Assembly: GCF_028617075.1 (NCBI RefSeq)
Contig: NZ_JAQKGV010000004.1
Coordinates: 124,001-188,000 of the forward strand
DNA length: 64,000 nucleotides
Reading direction: 5' to 3'
Origin: Rubrobacter calidifluminis
Lineage (GTDB): Bacteria > Actinomycetota > Rubrobacteria > Rubrobacterales > Rubrobacteraceae
The number at the start of each line of letters is the position of its first letter. Position 1 is the stretch's first letter. The translations under genes were made by a program, and so were the position numbers. Shown piece after piece: positions 6,994 through 15,400 of this stretch. The notes below the pieces were generated by a model. That model was not told the origin of the DNA, did no database searches, and was given only the letters and a program-made list of their open reading frames with translations.

Positions 6994-8620
6994 GCAGAGG
7001 CTCGCCGCAGCCATAAGGGATGCCGCTCGCCGGGTGTACGACGTGGAGCTCGACGGCGTACACGTCGAGAGGCCCGGCGATCCCGGCCACGGGGATTACG
7101 CCAGCAACGTGGCGCTGGCTGGCGCCAGGATCTTCCGGCGCAATCCCAGAGAGGTGGCGGCGGAACTGTGCAGCGCACTCCGGAGCGAGCTCGTGGAGCG
7201 TGCCGAGGCTGCCGGCCCCGGGTTCATAAATCTCCGGTTGTCTGCAAGAGCGCTGTGGGCCGAAATAGAAGAGCTGCTGCGGCAGGGGCGATCCTACGGG
7301 AGGAGGGAACCGTATGGCGAGCCCGTGATACTCGAGTACGTCAGCGCGAACCCCACCGGCCCGCTGACCGTAGCCCACGGCCGGCACGCCGCCTACGGGG
7401 ACTCTCTGGCCAGGATACTCTCCGCCTCGGGGAGACGGGTGTTCCGAGAGTACTACGTGAACGACGGGGGGAACCAGATACGCCTGCTGGGCGAGTCGGT
7501 CGCCGCCCGCTACGCCGCCCTCTACGGCAGGGAGTGGGAAGTTTCCGACCCGGGTTCTCTTTACCAGGGCGATTACATCACCGACATAGCTCGGGACCTC
7601 GCCGCCGAGCGGGCCGACGATCTGTTCGAGGCTCCCACGGAGGAGGCGATCAAGGAGATCAGCGCCTTCGCCGTTCGGTGGTGTATGCGGGAGATAGAGA
7701 GGAGCCTCGCCCGCGCCCGGGTCGGATTCGACGGGTATTTCAGCGAGAGGTCTCTCTACGAGTCGGGTAAGATCGAGGAAGTTCTGCAGCGGCTCAGGCT
7801 GAGCAGACACACCTACGAGAAGGAGGGGGCGCTGTGGCTCTCCTCGAGCGACTTCGGGGACGACCGCGACCGGGTACTCGTGAAGAGCGACGGCTCCTAC
7901 ACCTACATGGCCCCGGATCTCGCCTACCACCTGGACAAGTTCGAGCGTGGTTACCGGCGGGCGGTGGACGTCCTGGGAGCAGACCACGCGGGCTACCCGC
8001 CACGCATACGGGCTGGGCTCGTGGCGCTCGGGGTGCCGGAGGACTTCCTCGATGTCGAGTTCGTACGGCTGGTCAAGCTCGTTCGGGAGGGTGAGCAGGT
8101 GAAGGTGAGCAAGCGAGCGGGCAATTTCGTCACCCTGGACGAACTCCTCGACGAGGTCGGCGTGGACGCCGCGCGCTACTTCTACGTCCGCTCCTCTCAC
8201 CGTACGGAGATGAACTTCGACCTCGATCTCGCTGTTCGGCAGTCGGACGAGAACCCGGTCTACTACGTGCAGTACGCGCACGCGCGGATCTCCTCCATAT
8301 TTCGGAGGGCCGGTGTCGAGGCGGGGTCGCTCGACTCCGTCGAGCCTGCTGAGCCTGCCCCAGAGGAGCGCCTCCTTGCCCTGGAGCTGCTCGACTTCCC
8401 GCGGGTGCTGGAGAACGCCGCGCAGAGGCGGGAGGTGCACCCGATACCGAAATACCTCGAAGGGCTCGCCACGCTCTTCCACCGCTTTTACACGGTGCAC
8501 CGGGTGCTCGTGGACGACGAAGCCGAGCGTGCGAGGCGGCTCGCCCTCTGCGCCGCCACCAAGAACGTGCTGAGCTCTGGCCTCGAGCTGCTCGGGGTCG
8601 AGGCTCCGGAGAGGATGTAG
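6983..8620 (+). CDS. argS: Arginyl-tRNA synthetase
   Basis: 545 residues. The N-terminal tRNA-binding domain (Arg_tRNA_synt_N) carries GHGDYASNVAL; the class I catalytic core has the HIGH equivalent NPTGPLTVAHGRHA near residue 125 and the KMSKR-like loop VKVSKRAGN near residue 375. The DALR anticodon-binding domain ends the protein (YVQYAHARISSIF onward). It charges tRNA-Arg; a tRNA-Arg gene is encoded at 58193. It overlaps the DUF3006 gene by 11 bases and is followed by an opposite-strand small gene. Confidence 0.97.
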   Translation: MRLEQRLAAAIRDAARRVYDVELDGVHVERPGDPGHGDYASNVALAGARIFRRNPREVAAELCSALRSELVERAEAAGPGFINLRLSARALWAEIEELLRQGRSYGRREPYGEPVILEYVSANPTGPLTVAHGRHAAYGDSLARILSASGRRVFREYYVNDGGNQIRLLGESVAARYAALYGREWEVSDPGSLYQGDYITDIARDLAAERADDLFEAPTEEAIKEISAFAVRWCMREIERSLARARVGFDGYFSERSLYESGKIEEVLQRLRLSRHTYEKEGALWLSSSDFGDDRDRVLVKSDGSYTYMAPDLAYHLDKFERGYRRAVDVLGADHAGYPPRIRAGLVALGVPEDFLDVEFVRLVKLVREGEQVKVSKRAGNFVTLDELLDEVGVDAARYFYVRSSHRTEMNFDLDLAVRQSDENPVYYVQYAHARISSIFRRAGVEAGSLDSVEPAEPAPEERLLALELLDFPRVLENAAQRREVHPIPKYLEGLATLFHRFYTVHRVLVDDEAERARRLALCAATKNVLSSGLELLGVEAPERM

Positions 8621-8623
8621 CCT

Positions 8624-8722
8624 CTAACCCTGCTTCCCGGGGCGGGCGCGTCTGCTCTGGCGCTCCTTCTGCGCCCGGGTCATCTTCCTGAGCCTCTTTA
8701 TCGCCTGCAGCGTGACGGACAT
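8624..8722 (-). CDS. Unknown 32-residue, strongly basic protein
   Basis: Short frame reading MSVTLQAIKRLRKMTRAQ and ending RARPGKQG: 11 Arg or Lys of 32. An excellent GAGGAGG ribosome site lies seven bases before the ATG on the minus strand, which is the main reason to call it. It stands alone between argS and the sugar transporter, opposite to both. Its size and charge recall tiny ribosomal or RNA-binding proteins, but no family was recognised. It could be a chance frame with a good ribosome site. Confidence 0.5.
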   Translation of the reverse strand: MSVTLQAIKRLRKMTRAQKERQSRRARPGKQG

Positions 8723-8853
8723 GTCTATACCTCCTCGCTGTCGCTGGCATGGCCCCGTGAGCTCGTCGCTCTGCGGGGTTTCGAAACGTCTTCTGTGCAG
8801 ACCGGGCCATAGGCTACATCGGCGGCCGGAACGGTCAAGGTGACTCGACGGTG

Positions 8854-8879
8854 GCCGGGGTTAAACGTTTCACCCCGGC
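8854..8879. promoter_or_regulatory. 26-bp palindrome, LacI-family operator
   Basis: Two 13-base arms (GCCGGGGTTAAAC and GTTTCACCCCGGC) are inverted repeats with one mismatched pair. The centre TTAAACGTTTCA with a middle CG is the classic LacI/GalR-family operator core. It lies 102 bases before the sugar transporter ATG. A looser relative (GGGGTAAAACTCTTTTGGGG) occurs at 8913-8932. The rest of 8723-8980 holds no recognised gene. A hairpin role in RNA is an alternative. Confidence 0.65.
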
Positions 8880-8980
8880 TGTAGGGTGATGGCGGTTCGA
8901 GAACGCCCCGGCGGGGTAAAACTCTTTTGGGGATCAAACCCTCTGAGAGGCATTGGGCAAACTCCAACGGGGGTCGAAAG

Positions 8981-10366
8981 ATGTCGGAAGGTTCTTCGAT
9001 CGGGCGGGGTGGGCGGCGTTTCGTCTATACCGCATCCGGTATCTGTGCGCTGGGCGGGCTTCTCTTCGGTTACGACACCGGGGTCATCTCCGGTGCGCTA
9101 CTTTTCCTGAAGCGCGATCTCGGCATACAGCACGATGCGTTCATGCAGGGGTTGGTGACCAGTGCGATTCTGATCGGGGCCATGATCGGAGCGCTGGTGT
9201 GCGGGTCTCTCGCCGACCGGCTCGGGCGCAGGAGGCTCACGCTCCTGGCTGGGGTCGTCTTCGGTGTCGGGGCCATAGGGGCTGCGCTATCACCCGACGT
9301 GGCGGTGCTGGTCTTCTTCAGGATAGTTCTCGGCCTCGGAGTTGGGCTCGCCTCGGTGATAGTGCCGATGTACATAGCGGAGATCTCTCCGGCCGAGGTG
9401 CGTGGCAGGCTCACCTCGCTCAACCAGCTCATGATCACGGTCGGTATCCTGGTCGCCTACATAATCGACTATGTGCTCGCCCCCTACGCGGCCTGGCGCT
9501 GGATGTTCGGGCTCGCCGTGATACCGGCGGCCGTGCTCTTCATAGGGATGTACTTCATGCCCGAGACCCCGCGCTGGCTCGTCAGCCACGGCCAGCTCGA
9601 CGTCGCGCGGCAGGTTCTGGGACGTACCCGCGGGGAGGAGAGGATCGAGGAGGAGATAGAAGGGATCCAGGAGGCCGAGCGGCGCGCCAGGGAGCAGGCC
9701 GGTTGGGGGGAGCTGGTCAAGGCCTGGATCCGTCCGGCTCTCATCGTCGGGCTCGGGCTCGCCATCCTGCAGCAGTTCGTGGGTATCAACACGATCATCT
9801 ACTACGCCCCGACCACGCTCACCAAGCTCGGCTTCGGAGACTCCGCTTCCATCCTGGCGCAGGTAGGAATAGGCGTGGTCAACGTGCTCTTCACCTTCGT
9901 CGCGATAAGGACGCTCGACACCATAGGTCGCAAGAAGCTGCTTCTGGCCGGGAGCATCGGAATGACCGTGAGCCTGGCGGTGCTCGGTTTCCTCACGCTC
10001 GCGGTGGGGATAAAGGGTGGGGCCATCGGCATCATCACGATAATCTGTCTCGCCGTCTACATAGCCTCCTTCGCGGCCACCTGGGGCCCGACGGTCTGGG
10101 TGATGCTCCCGGAGATCTATCCTCTGCGGGTGCGCGGGCCTGCGGAGGGGCTCGCGACCTGGGGGAACTGGGCCTCCAACTTCCTCGTCTCCCTCACCTT
10201 CCCGAGCATGCTCGCCGGGCTCGGTCAAGGACCGTCGATGTTGATGTTCGCCGGGATGGGGGTGATATCGTTCCTCTTCGTGCTCGCGCTCGTTCCCGAG
10301 ACCAAGGGGAAGACGCTCGAGGAGATAGAGGAGGAGCTGAACGTCGAGGTCGAAAAGGCGGGCTGA
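8981..10366 (+). CDS. Sugar porter family MFS transporter
   Basis: 461 residues from ATG 8981, chosen over an upstream in-frame ATG at 8927 because GGGGGT precedes it and it starts just before the first helix. Twelve membrane segments. Sugar-porter signatures are present: GGLLFGYDTGVISGAL in helix 1, DRLGRRR in loop 2-3, PETPRWLVS before the central loop, QQFVGINTIIYYAP in helix 7, and PETKGKTLEEIEE at the end. Most likely proton-coupled uptake of a hexose or pentose (XylE/AraE/GalP relatives). The upstream LacI-type operator suggests sugar-dependent control by a regulator encoded elsewhere. Confidence 0.92.
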   Translation: MSEGSSIGRGGRRFVYTASGICALGGLLFGYDTGVISGALLFLKRDLGIQHDAFMQGLVTSAILIGAMIGALVCGSLADRLGRRRLTLLAGVVFGVGAIGAALSPDVAVLVFFRIVLGLGVGLASVIVPMYIAEISPAEVRGRLTSLNQLMITVGILVAYIIDYVLAPYAAWRWMFGLAVIPAAVLFIGMYFMPETPRWLVSHGQLDVARQVLGRTRGEERIEEEIEGIQEAERRAREQAGWGELVKAWIRPALIVGLGLAILQQFVGINTIIYYAPTTLTKLGFGDSASILAQVGIGVVNVLFTFVAIRTLDTIGRKKLLLAGSIGMTVSLAVLGFLTLAVGIKGGAIGIITIICLAVYIASFAATWGPTVWVMLPEIYPLRVRGPAEGLATWGNWASNFLVSLTFPSMLAGLGQGPSMLMFAGMGVISFLFVLALVPETKGKTLEEIEEELNVEVEKAG

Positions 10367-10373
10367 GCCGCTC

Positions 10374-10382
10374 TGGTATACT
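10374..10382 (+). promoter_or_regulatory. Extended -10 promoter of phosphoesterase gene
   Basis: TGGTATACT lies just after the transporter stop, with a leader of about 40 bases and a GGGGAGGAG ribosome site before ATG 10429. Confidence 0.55.
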
Positions 10383-10428
10383 GCTGGATACACCCGCGTG
10401 ATCCCGAGAGAAGAGACCTGGGGAGGAG

Positions 10429-11238
10429 ATGAGCGCGAGCAAGCGGCTGGTCATCTGTCAGGTGAGCGACATTCACTGCGGTAGCCCGCATTTTATTCCC
10501 GATCTTCTGGAGCGCACGATCCTGGAGGTCAACGAGATGGACCCTACGGCGGTGGTGGTCTCCGGAGACCTCACCGACGCCGGCTACCGGCAGGAGTTCG
10601 AGACTGCCGCCGACTACGTGCGCCGCTTCCGCTGCGAGCGGGTGATGGTCATCCCGGGCAACCACGACTCACGCAACGTGGGATATATACACTTCGAGCG
10701 TCTCTTCGGGGAGCGGTATTCGGTCCTGGATTTCGACGAGGCGGTGATGGTCGGGGTGGACTCCTCGGAGCCGGACCTGAACGACGGCCGGGTGGGGCGC
10801 GAGCACTACGAGTTCATCCGCGAATCCTTCGCCGGGGCTGGCGACAGGTTGAAGATCTTCGTGATCCACCACCATCTCGTGCCCATCCCCGGCACCGGAC
10901 GGGAACGCAACATCATCTTCGACGCGGGTGACATCCTGGAGCTCCTGGTGGAGGTGGGCGTGGACCTCGTGCTCTCCGGACACAAGCACGTGCCCTATTC
11001 CTGGAAGCTCGAGGACATGTTCATCGTCAACGCTGGGACCGCGTCGACCACCCGGCTGCGGGGGAACACCCGTCCCTGCTACAACGTGGTCGAGATAGAG
11101 GACCGCCGGGTGCGGGTCTTCCGGAAGTATCCGTTCAAGGAACGCGAACTCGCGGTGGACTTCAACCCCAGGACGCACGCCTACTATCGCCGGGAGGAGA
11201 AGATAGATTCGGAGGTTGTGCTGCCGGGCGAGCGGTAG
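10429..11238 (+). CDS. Calcineurin-type metallophosphoesterase (CpdA/Icc-like)
   Basis: 269 residues. All five phosphoesterase motifs are seen in order: QVSDIHCG (DxH), VVSGDLTD (GD), IPGNHDS (GNHD), VIHHHLVP (H) and LSGHKHVP (GHxH). These bind a two-metal centre that hydrolyses phosphodiesters. The family includes cyclic-nucleotide phosphodiesterases, but the substrate cannot be told from sequence. Its stop lies 13 bases before the cDPG synthetase homologue, so they form one operon. Confidence 0.9.
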   Translation: MSASKRLVICQVSDIHCGSPHFIPDLLERTILEVNEMDPTAVVVSGDLTDAGYRQEFETAADYVRRFRCERVMVIPGNHDSRNVGYIHFERLFGERYSVLDFDEAVMVGVDSSEPDLNDGRVGREHYEFIRESFAGAGDRLKIFVIHHHLVPIPGTGRERNIIFDAGDILELLVEVGVDLVLSGHKHVPYSWKLEDMFIVNAGTASTTRLRGNTRPCYNVVEIEDRRVRVFRKYPFKERELAVDFNPRTHAYYRREEKIDSEVVLPGER

Positions 11239-11251
11239 GGGCCTGGAAAAG

Positions 11252-12580
11252 ATGCGCGCACTTTTCCTGATAGACGGAGAGCACTATCCTCCGGTCGTGA
11301 TCGAGGCGATAGAGGAGTTGCGCGCTTCCCTCGGCGTGGAACCGGTCGCGGCGGCTTTGCTCGGGGGGACGGAGAAGATCGGGGAGGGAGCCGACTACGG
11401 GCTGCCGCTCGTCTTCGGGGAGGACCCGGAAGACGCCGTCAGGGAGGCGATCGTACGTTACGAAGTGGACGTCGTCGTCGATCTCTCCGATGAGCCGGTG
11501 GTCGGTTACAGGGAGCGGATGAGGATAGCCTCGAGGGTACTCGCCGCGGGCGCGCGCTACGTGGGCAGCGACTTCGAGCTTCGTCCGCCGGAGTTTCATC
11601 CCGTCTTTGGGAAGCCTTCGCTGGCGGTCATCGGCACCGGGAAAAGGATCGGGAAGACCGCGGTGACTGGGTATCTCGCCCGGCTTCTGGCCCGGGAGGG
11701 GTTCGATCCGATCGTCGTCTCCATGGGGCGCGGGGGTCCCCCGCGCCCGGAGGTGATAGATGGGAAGAGGATGGAGATCGGCAGCGACTATCTTCTCGAG
11801 GCGCTGCGGCGCGGGGCGCATGCGGCGAGCGATTGCTACGAGACCGCCGCGCTCAGCCGGGTGACGACTGTGGGGTGCCGGCGCTGCGGCGGCGGGCTCG
11901 CCGGGGCACCTTTCGTCTCCAACGTGATCGAGGGGGCGAGGGTAGCCGCCGGGCTCGAGGGGGGCCTCATCCTCTTCGATGGCTCGGGGGCCGCTTTGCC
12001 GCCCGTGGAGGCGGGGGCGCGGGTGCTCGTCGCCGGAGCGAACCAGGACCCCGAATACGTGACCGGGTTCCTCGGCGCCTACCGGCTGCTCGTCTCCGAC
12101 GTGCTGCTGATCACGATGGCCGAGGAGCCGCTGGCCTCACCCGAGAGGGTGCAGCGGCTCAGGCAGGAGGTTCGGAGGGTGAAGCCGGAGATCGAGGTCG
12201 TCCCCGTGGTCTTCCGCCCGCGGCCCGTCGATGACGTGCGCGGGGTACGGCTGGTGTACGTCTCCACCGCGCCACGGCAGATGCTCGGCAGGTTGAGCGG
12301 GTATCTCGAGGAGGAATACGGCTGCAGGGTGGTGGCGGCCTCGGGGAACCTCTCGGACCGGCGGGCCCTCGAATATGACCTCGAAGCGGCGGGGGACGCG
12401 GAGGCCTATCTCACCGAGATCAAGGCTGCCGCGGTCGACGTGGTGGCACGGCGGGGGCGGGAGGAGGGGATACCTGTCTTCTACTGTGACAACGAACCCG
12501 TGGCGGAGGGGCTCGAGTCTCTGCTGATCGATCTGGCCCGGCGTGCGGCGGAGGGGTTTGCGGGAATGGACTGTGGTTGA
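11252..12580 (+). CDS. cpgS: Cyclic 2,3-diphosphoglycerate synthetase homologue
   Basis: 442 residues from ATG 11252; an earlier in-frame GTG at 11216 overlaps the previous gene. The opening MRALFLIDGEHYPPVVIEAI and LLGGTEKIG match archaeal cDPG synthetase as I recall it. A nucleotide-binding loop (VIGTGKRIGKTAVTG) lies near residue 130, and a CRRC pair near residue 210 (VGCRRCGGG) may bind metal. The archaeal enzyme closes 2,3-diphosphoglycerate into its cyclic anhydride, a thermoprotectant and phosphate store in methanogens. The substrate here is inferred. A GlpX-like gene follows. Confidence 0.75.
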   Translation: MRALFLIDGEHYPPVVIEAIEELRASLGVEPVAAALLGGTEKIGEGADYGLPLVFGEDPEDAVREAIVRYEVDVVVDLSDEPVVGYRERMRIASRVLAAGARYVGSDFELRPPEFHPVFGKPSLAVIGTGKRIGKTAVTGYLARLLAREGFDPIVVSMGRGGPPRPEVIDGKRMEIGSDYLLEALRRGAHAASDCYETAALSRVTTVGCRRCGGGLAGAPFVSNVIEGARVAAGLEGGLILFDGSGAALPPVEAGARVLVAGANQDPEYVTGFLGAYRLLVSDVLLITMAEEPLASPERVQRLRQEVRRVKPEIEVVPVVFRPRPVDDVRGVRLVYVSTAPRQMLGRLSGYLEEEYGCRVVAASGNLSDRRALEYDLEAAGDAEAYLTEIKAAAVDVVARRGREEGIPVFYCDNEPVAEGLESLLIDLARRAAEGFAGMDCG

Positions 12581-12595
12581 AGGCATGCTCTGGTG

Positions 12596-12601
12596 TATAA
12601 T
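12596..12601 (+). promoter_or_regulatory. -10 box before glpX-like gene
   Basis: A perfect TATAAT. The nearest -35-like TTGAAG is only 13 bases away, so the -35 is weak or an activator is used. The predicted start near 12608 places the hairpin at 12613 at the very 5' end of the RNA. Confidence 0.55.
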
Positions 12602-12612
12602 TTCGATGCTGA

Positions 12613-12648
12613 AGTATCCCGCTACGGTTCCACGATCGTAGGGATACT
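12613..12648 (+). ncRNA. 5' leader hairpin of glpX-like mRNA, unknown class
   Basis: AGTATCCC-GC-TACG, a 10-base loop, then CGTA-GGGATACT: a 12-bp stem with a two-base bulge right after the predicted transcript start. About 120 bases of GC-rich leader follow before ATG 12767, including a CCCGCC/GGCGGG pair. No known riboswitch consensus was recognised. It may stabilise the RNA or sense a metabolite. Confidence 0.45.
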
Positions 12649-12766
12649 CCGTATCAAATTCCGCAAGACCCCGCCCTCACTGAGAGAAGGGTTCCGGGAG
12701 GGGCCCGCGGCGGGTACGGGAGGTGGGTGATCCTCTATTAGCACGGTCGAGCCCCATTCCGGGGGG

Positions 12767-13747
12767 ATGATGAGGGCTATTGAGCTTGCAACCGTGACCG
12801 AGCAGGTCGCGTTGCGGGTGGCCCGTCTGGAAGGTTCAGGTTCTCCGGAGGAGGCCTATACCCTGGCCAGCAAGACTTTCCGGGAAGAGATGGACAAGGT
12901 CCACGTCTCAGCGGAGGTGGTCGTCTTCCGGGAGGAGAGACCGGGGAGGGGGAGGCTGGTGCATTCCGAGGTGCTCTCGGTGGGTGACGTGCTCGGGTCC
13001 GGTGGGGTCGAGGTGGACATCGCTGTCGAGCCCGTCGAGGGGCTCTCGCTCCTGACCAAGGGGCTGGCGGGTTCGGTGACCGCGGTGGCCGCCTCGCCGA
13101 GGGGCACGATGCTGCGGACGCCGGACATGTACATGAGCAAGCTCATCGTCGGTCCCCAGGCCAGGGGGAAGATAGACATAGACGCCCCCGTGGCTCAAAA
13201 CATTCGAGCCATCGCGGAGGCGATGGGGCGTGAGACTTCTGAGATAACGGTCGCCGTACTGGACCGGGAGAGGCACGAGGGACTCATCGAGGAGATCAGA
13301 CGCAGCGGGGCCAGGATACAGATCCGTCCCGAGGGGGATCTCGCCCCGGCCATCGCCGTCGGGTTGCGGGGGGCCGATCTCGACGCGGTCATCGGGATCG
13401 GGGGAGCGCTGGAGGGTATCCTCGCCGCTGCGGCCATAAAGTGCCTCGGTGGTGAGATGCAGGCGCGGATGTGGCCGACGCAGCGATCTCAGGTCGAGAA
13501 GCTCAGGGAGTGTGGGCTCGACGACCCCGAGCAAAAGCTTACGTTGGGAGATCTCATTCGGGGTGATGAGGTGGTGTTCGCTGCCACCGGCATCACGCCC
13601 GGGGAGACCCTCGAAGGCGTGAAGTACTTTAGAGGAGGAGCGAGAACGCAGACGGTTGTGATGTCCACCAACCCGCGTATGGTAAGATTTATCGACACCA
13701 TCCATGTTCTGGGACCAGATGTCCGGCTGCAGGGCTTTCGACGTTGA
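12767..13747 (+). CDS. GlpX-family (class II FBPase) paralogue lacking key metal ligands
   Basis: 326 residues, aligning over its full length with class II fructose-1,6-bisphosphatase (MRAIELATVTEQVAL, TPDMYMSKLIVGP, VLDRERHEGLIEEIR, IGGALEGILAAAAIKCLGG, ATGITPGETLEGV). Measured against E. coli GlpX, Asp33 is Tyr, the EGEIDEAP motif reads REERPGRG (Glu57 to Arg, Asp61 to Pro) and Asp85 is Glu; Glu88 and Glu213 remain. A normal two-metal FBPase site cannot form, so it is probably inactive or has new chemistry. The fold call is firm. It sits between cpgS and rho behind a structured leader. Confidence 0.85.
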   Translation: MMRAIELATVTEQVALRVARLEGSGSPEEAYTLASKTFREEMDKVHVSAEVVVFREERPGRGRLVHSEVLSVGDVLGSGGVEVDIAVEPVEGLSLLTKGLAGSVTAVAASPRGTMLRTPDMYMSKLIVGPQARGKIDIDAPVAQNIRAIAEAMGRETSEITVAVLDRERHEGLIEEIRRSGARIQIRPEGDLAPAIAVGLRGADLDAVIGIGGALEGILAAAAIKCLGGEMQARMWPTQRSQVEKLRECGLDDPEQKLTLGDLIRGDEVVFAATGITPGETLEGVKYFRGGARTQTVVMSTNPRMVRFIDTIHVLGPDVRLQGFRR

Positions 13748-13799
13748 AGCCACACCACCGGATTGTCCTGGAAGTATCTTAGCAAACGAGAGGTAAGAG

Positions 13800-15275
13800 A
13801 TGGCCGACATATCCACCCTTGAACGCAAGAAGCTGAGCGATCTGCACCAGATAGCATCCCAGCTTGGCATCGAGAAGTACCGCAAGTACCGCAAATCCGA
13901 GCTCGCCGCCCTGATTTACAAGGTGGCTACAGAGCAGGCCGGCAACGGCGGCGGGCAGGCCCAGGCGAAACCGCCCGAGGAGGCTCAGGTCGCGGTGCGT
14001 CCCGAGGCGAACGGCTCCGCCGTGAAAGAGGCGGCTCCGGAAGCCGCCGCTGGGTCTGCCGGTGGGACGGAGACCGCGGTCGTGGAGAGGCCTAGAGAAG
14101 AGAGGCCGAAGAAGGAGGCCGAGCAACGGCAGCCGCGGTCGGAACAGCGTCCTCCCGAGGATGAGAAACTCAGGCAGAGCGGTGTCCTTGACATCCTGCC
14201 CGACGGATTCGGGTTCCTGCGCACCAGGGGCTACATCCAGAGCAAGGGGGACATCTACGTCTCCACCTCGCAGATAAAGCGCTTCAATCTCAGGCGCGGG
14301 GATTACATAGTCGGGCAGATCCGGCCCGCCCGCGAGGGCGAGAAGTACCCGGCGCTGGTGCGCATCGAGAAGATAAACGACCGCGAACCGCAGAAGGGGC
14401 GTCAGCGGCCGAACTTCGACGACCTGACGCCGCTCTACCCCATGGAACGGCTGCGCCTGGAGTGGAAGCCCAACGACATCGCCCCGCGGGTGATAGACCT
14501 GGTTGCCCCGATCGGCAAGGGGCAGCGCGGGCTCATCGTCTCCCCTCCGAAGGCGGGCAAGACCACGATTCTGAAGCAGATCGCGCAGTCCATAATCGCC
14601 AACTACCCGGACGTGAAGGTGCTGGTTCTTCTCGCCGACGAGCGCCCGGAGGAGGCGACGGACTGGCGGCGCAGCGTGCCCGAGGCGGAGGTCGTGGCCT
14701 CGACCTTCGACCAGCCGCCGGAGAACCATATCGCCGTGGCAGAGCTCGTCCTCGAGCGCGTCAAGCGGCTCGTGGAGGAAGGCGACGACGTGGTGGTGCT
14801 GCTCGACTCGCTCACCCGCCTCGCGCGCGCCTACAACCTGGCCGCCCCCGCGAGTGGGCGTATCCTTTCCGGGGGTGTGGATTCGGCCGCGCTCTACCCG
14901 CCGAAGAAGTTCTTCGGCGCGGCGCGCAACATCGAGAACGGCGGCTCGCTCACGATCCTGGCCAGTGCCCTCGTGGAGACCGGCAGCCGCATGGAGGAAG
15001 TTATCTACGAGGAGTTCAAGGGCACCGGCAACATGGAGCTCCACCTGGAGCGCAAGCTGGCGAACAAGAGGATCTACCCGGCCATCAACATCGAGGATTC
15101 CGGAACCCGCAAGGAGGAGCTCCTGATGGAGCCCGCCGAGGCGCAGAGGGTCTGGCAGGTCAGGAACATCCTCAACGCGCTGGACACCAGCCAGAAGATA
15201 GAGCTCCTCATCCAGAAGCTCAAGGAGACCCGTACCAACGCCGAGTTCCTGCGCGAGCTGCAGCGGGTGCGGTAG
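13800..15275 (+). CDS. rho: Transcription termination factor Rho
   Basis: 491 residues. An N-terminal Rho_N helix bundle ([22 protein letters not shown]) is followed by an Ala/Glu/Arg-rich, probably disordered insert (about residues 45-120), as in other high-GC actinobacteria. The RNA-binding cold-shock domain comes next ([14 protein letters not shown]), then the hexameric ATPase with Walker A ([15 protein letters not shown]), Walker B ([16 protein letters not shown]) and the Q/R-loop region ([20 protein letters not shown]). Rho unwinds RNA from polymerase at rut sites. GAGAGGTAAGAG precedes the ATG, and a hairpin follows the stop. Confidence 0.97.
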   Translation: MADISTLERKKLSDLHQIASQLGIEKYRKYRKSELAALIYKVATEQAGNGGGQAQAKPPEEAQVAVRPEANGSAVKEAAPEAAAGSAGGTETAVVERPREERPKKEAEQRQPRSEQRPPEDEKLRQSGVLDILPDGFGFLRTRGYIQSKGDIYVSTSQIKRFNLRRGDYIVGQIRPAREGEKYPALVRIEKINDREPQKGRQRPNFDDLTPLYPMERLRLEWKPNDIAPRVIDLVAPIGKGQRGLIVSPPKAGKTTILKQIAQSIIANYPDVKVLVLLADERPEEATDWRRSVPEAEVVASTFDQPPENHIAVAELVLERVKRLVEEGDDVVVLLDSLTRLARAYNLAAPASGRILSGGVDSAALYPPKKFFGAARNIENGGSLTILASALVETGSRMEEVIYEEFKGTGNMELHLERKLANKRIYPAINIEDSGTRKEELLMEPAEAQRVWQVRNILNALDTSQKIELLIQKLKETRTNAEFLRELQRVR

Positions 15276-15291
15276 CGAGGCGTTTAGAGGT

Positions 15292-15340
15292 CGGGAAGGC
15301 GCCGCTCTCGTCCGCGGGGGCCCGCCTTCCCGGGCTTTCT
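15292..15340 (+). terminator. Rho-gene terminator hairpin
   Basis: CGGGAAGGCG (15292-15301) pairs with CGCCTTCCCG (15323-15332) over a 21-base loop, followed by GGCTTTCT. The tail is short, so termination may be partial. Confidence 0.6.
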
Positions 15341-15400
15341 GGACGGGAAGTATTAAACTAGTTGTCGTTCGACGAGATCCTGCAGATCGGAGGAAAAAAG

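Noticed and set aside
12723-12770. 15-codon leader frame ending in the glpX-like start (ATGATGA)
   Set aside because: Its GTG is part of the GGGAGG tract, leaving no usable ribosome site, and the peptide shows no attenuation-type codon run.
15362-15400. Longer rpmE start
   Set aside because: The ideal GGAGG site and the conserved L31 N-terminus both fix ATG 15401.
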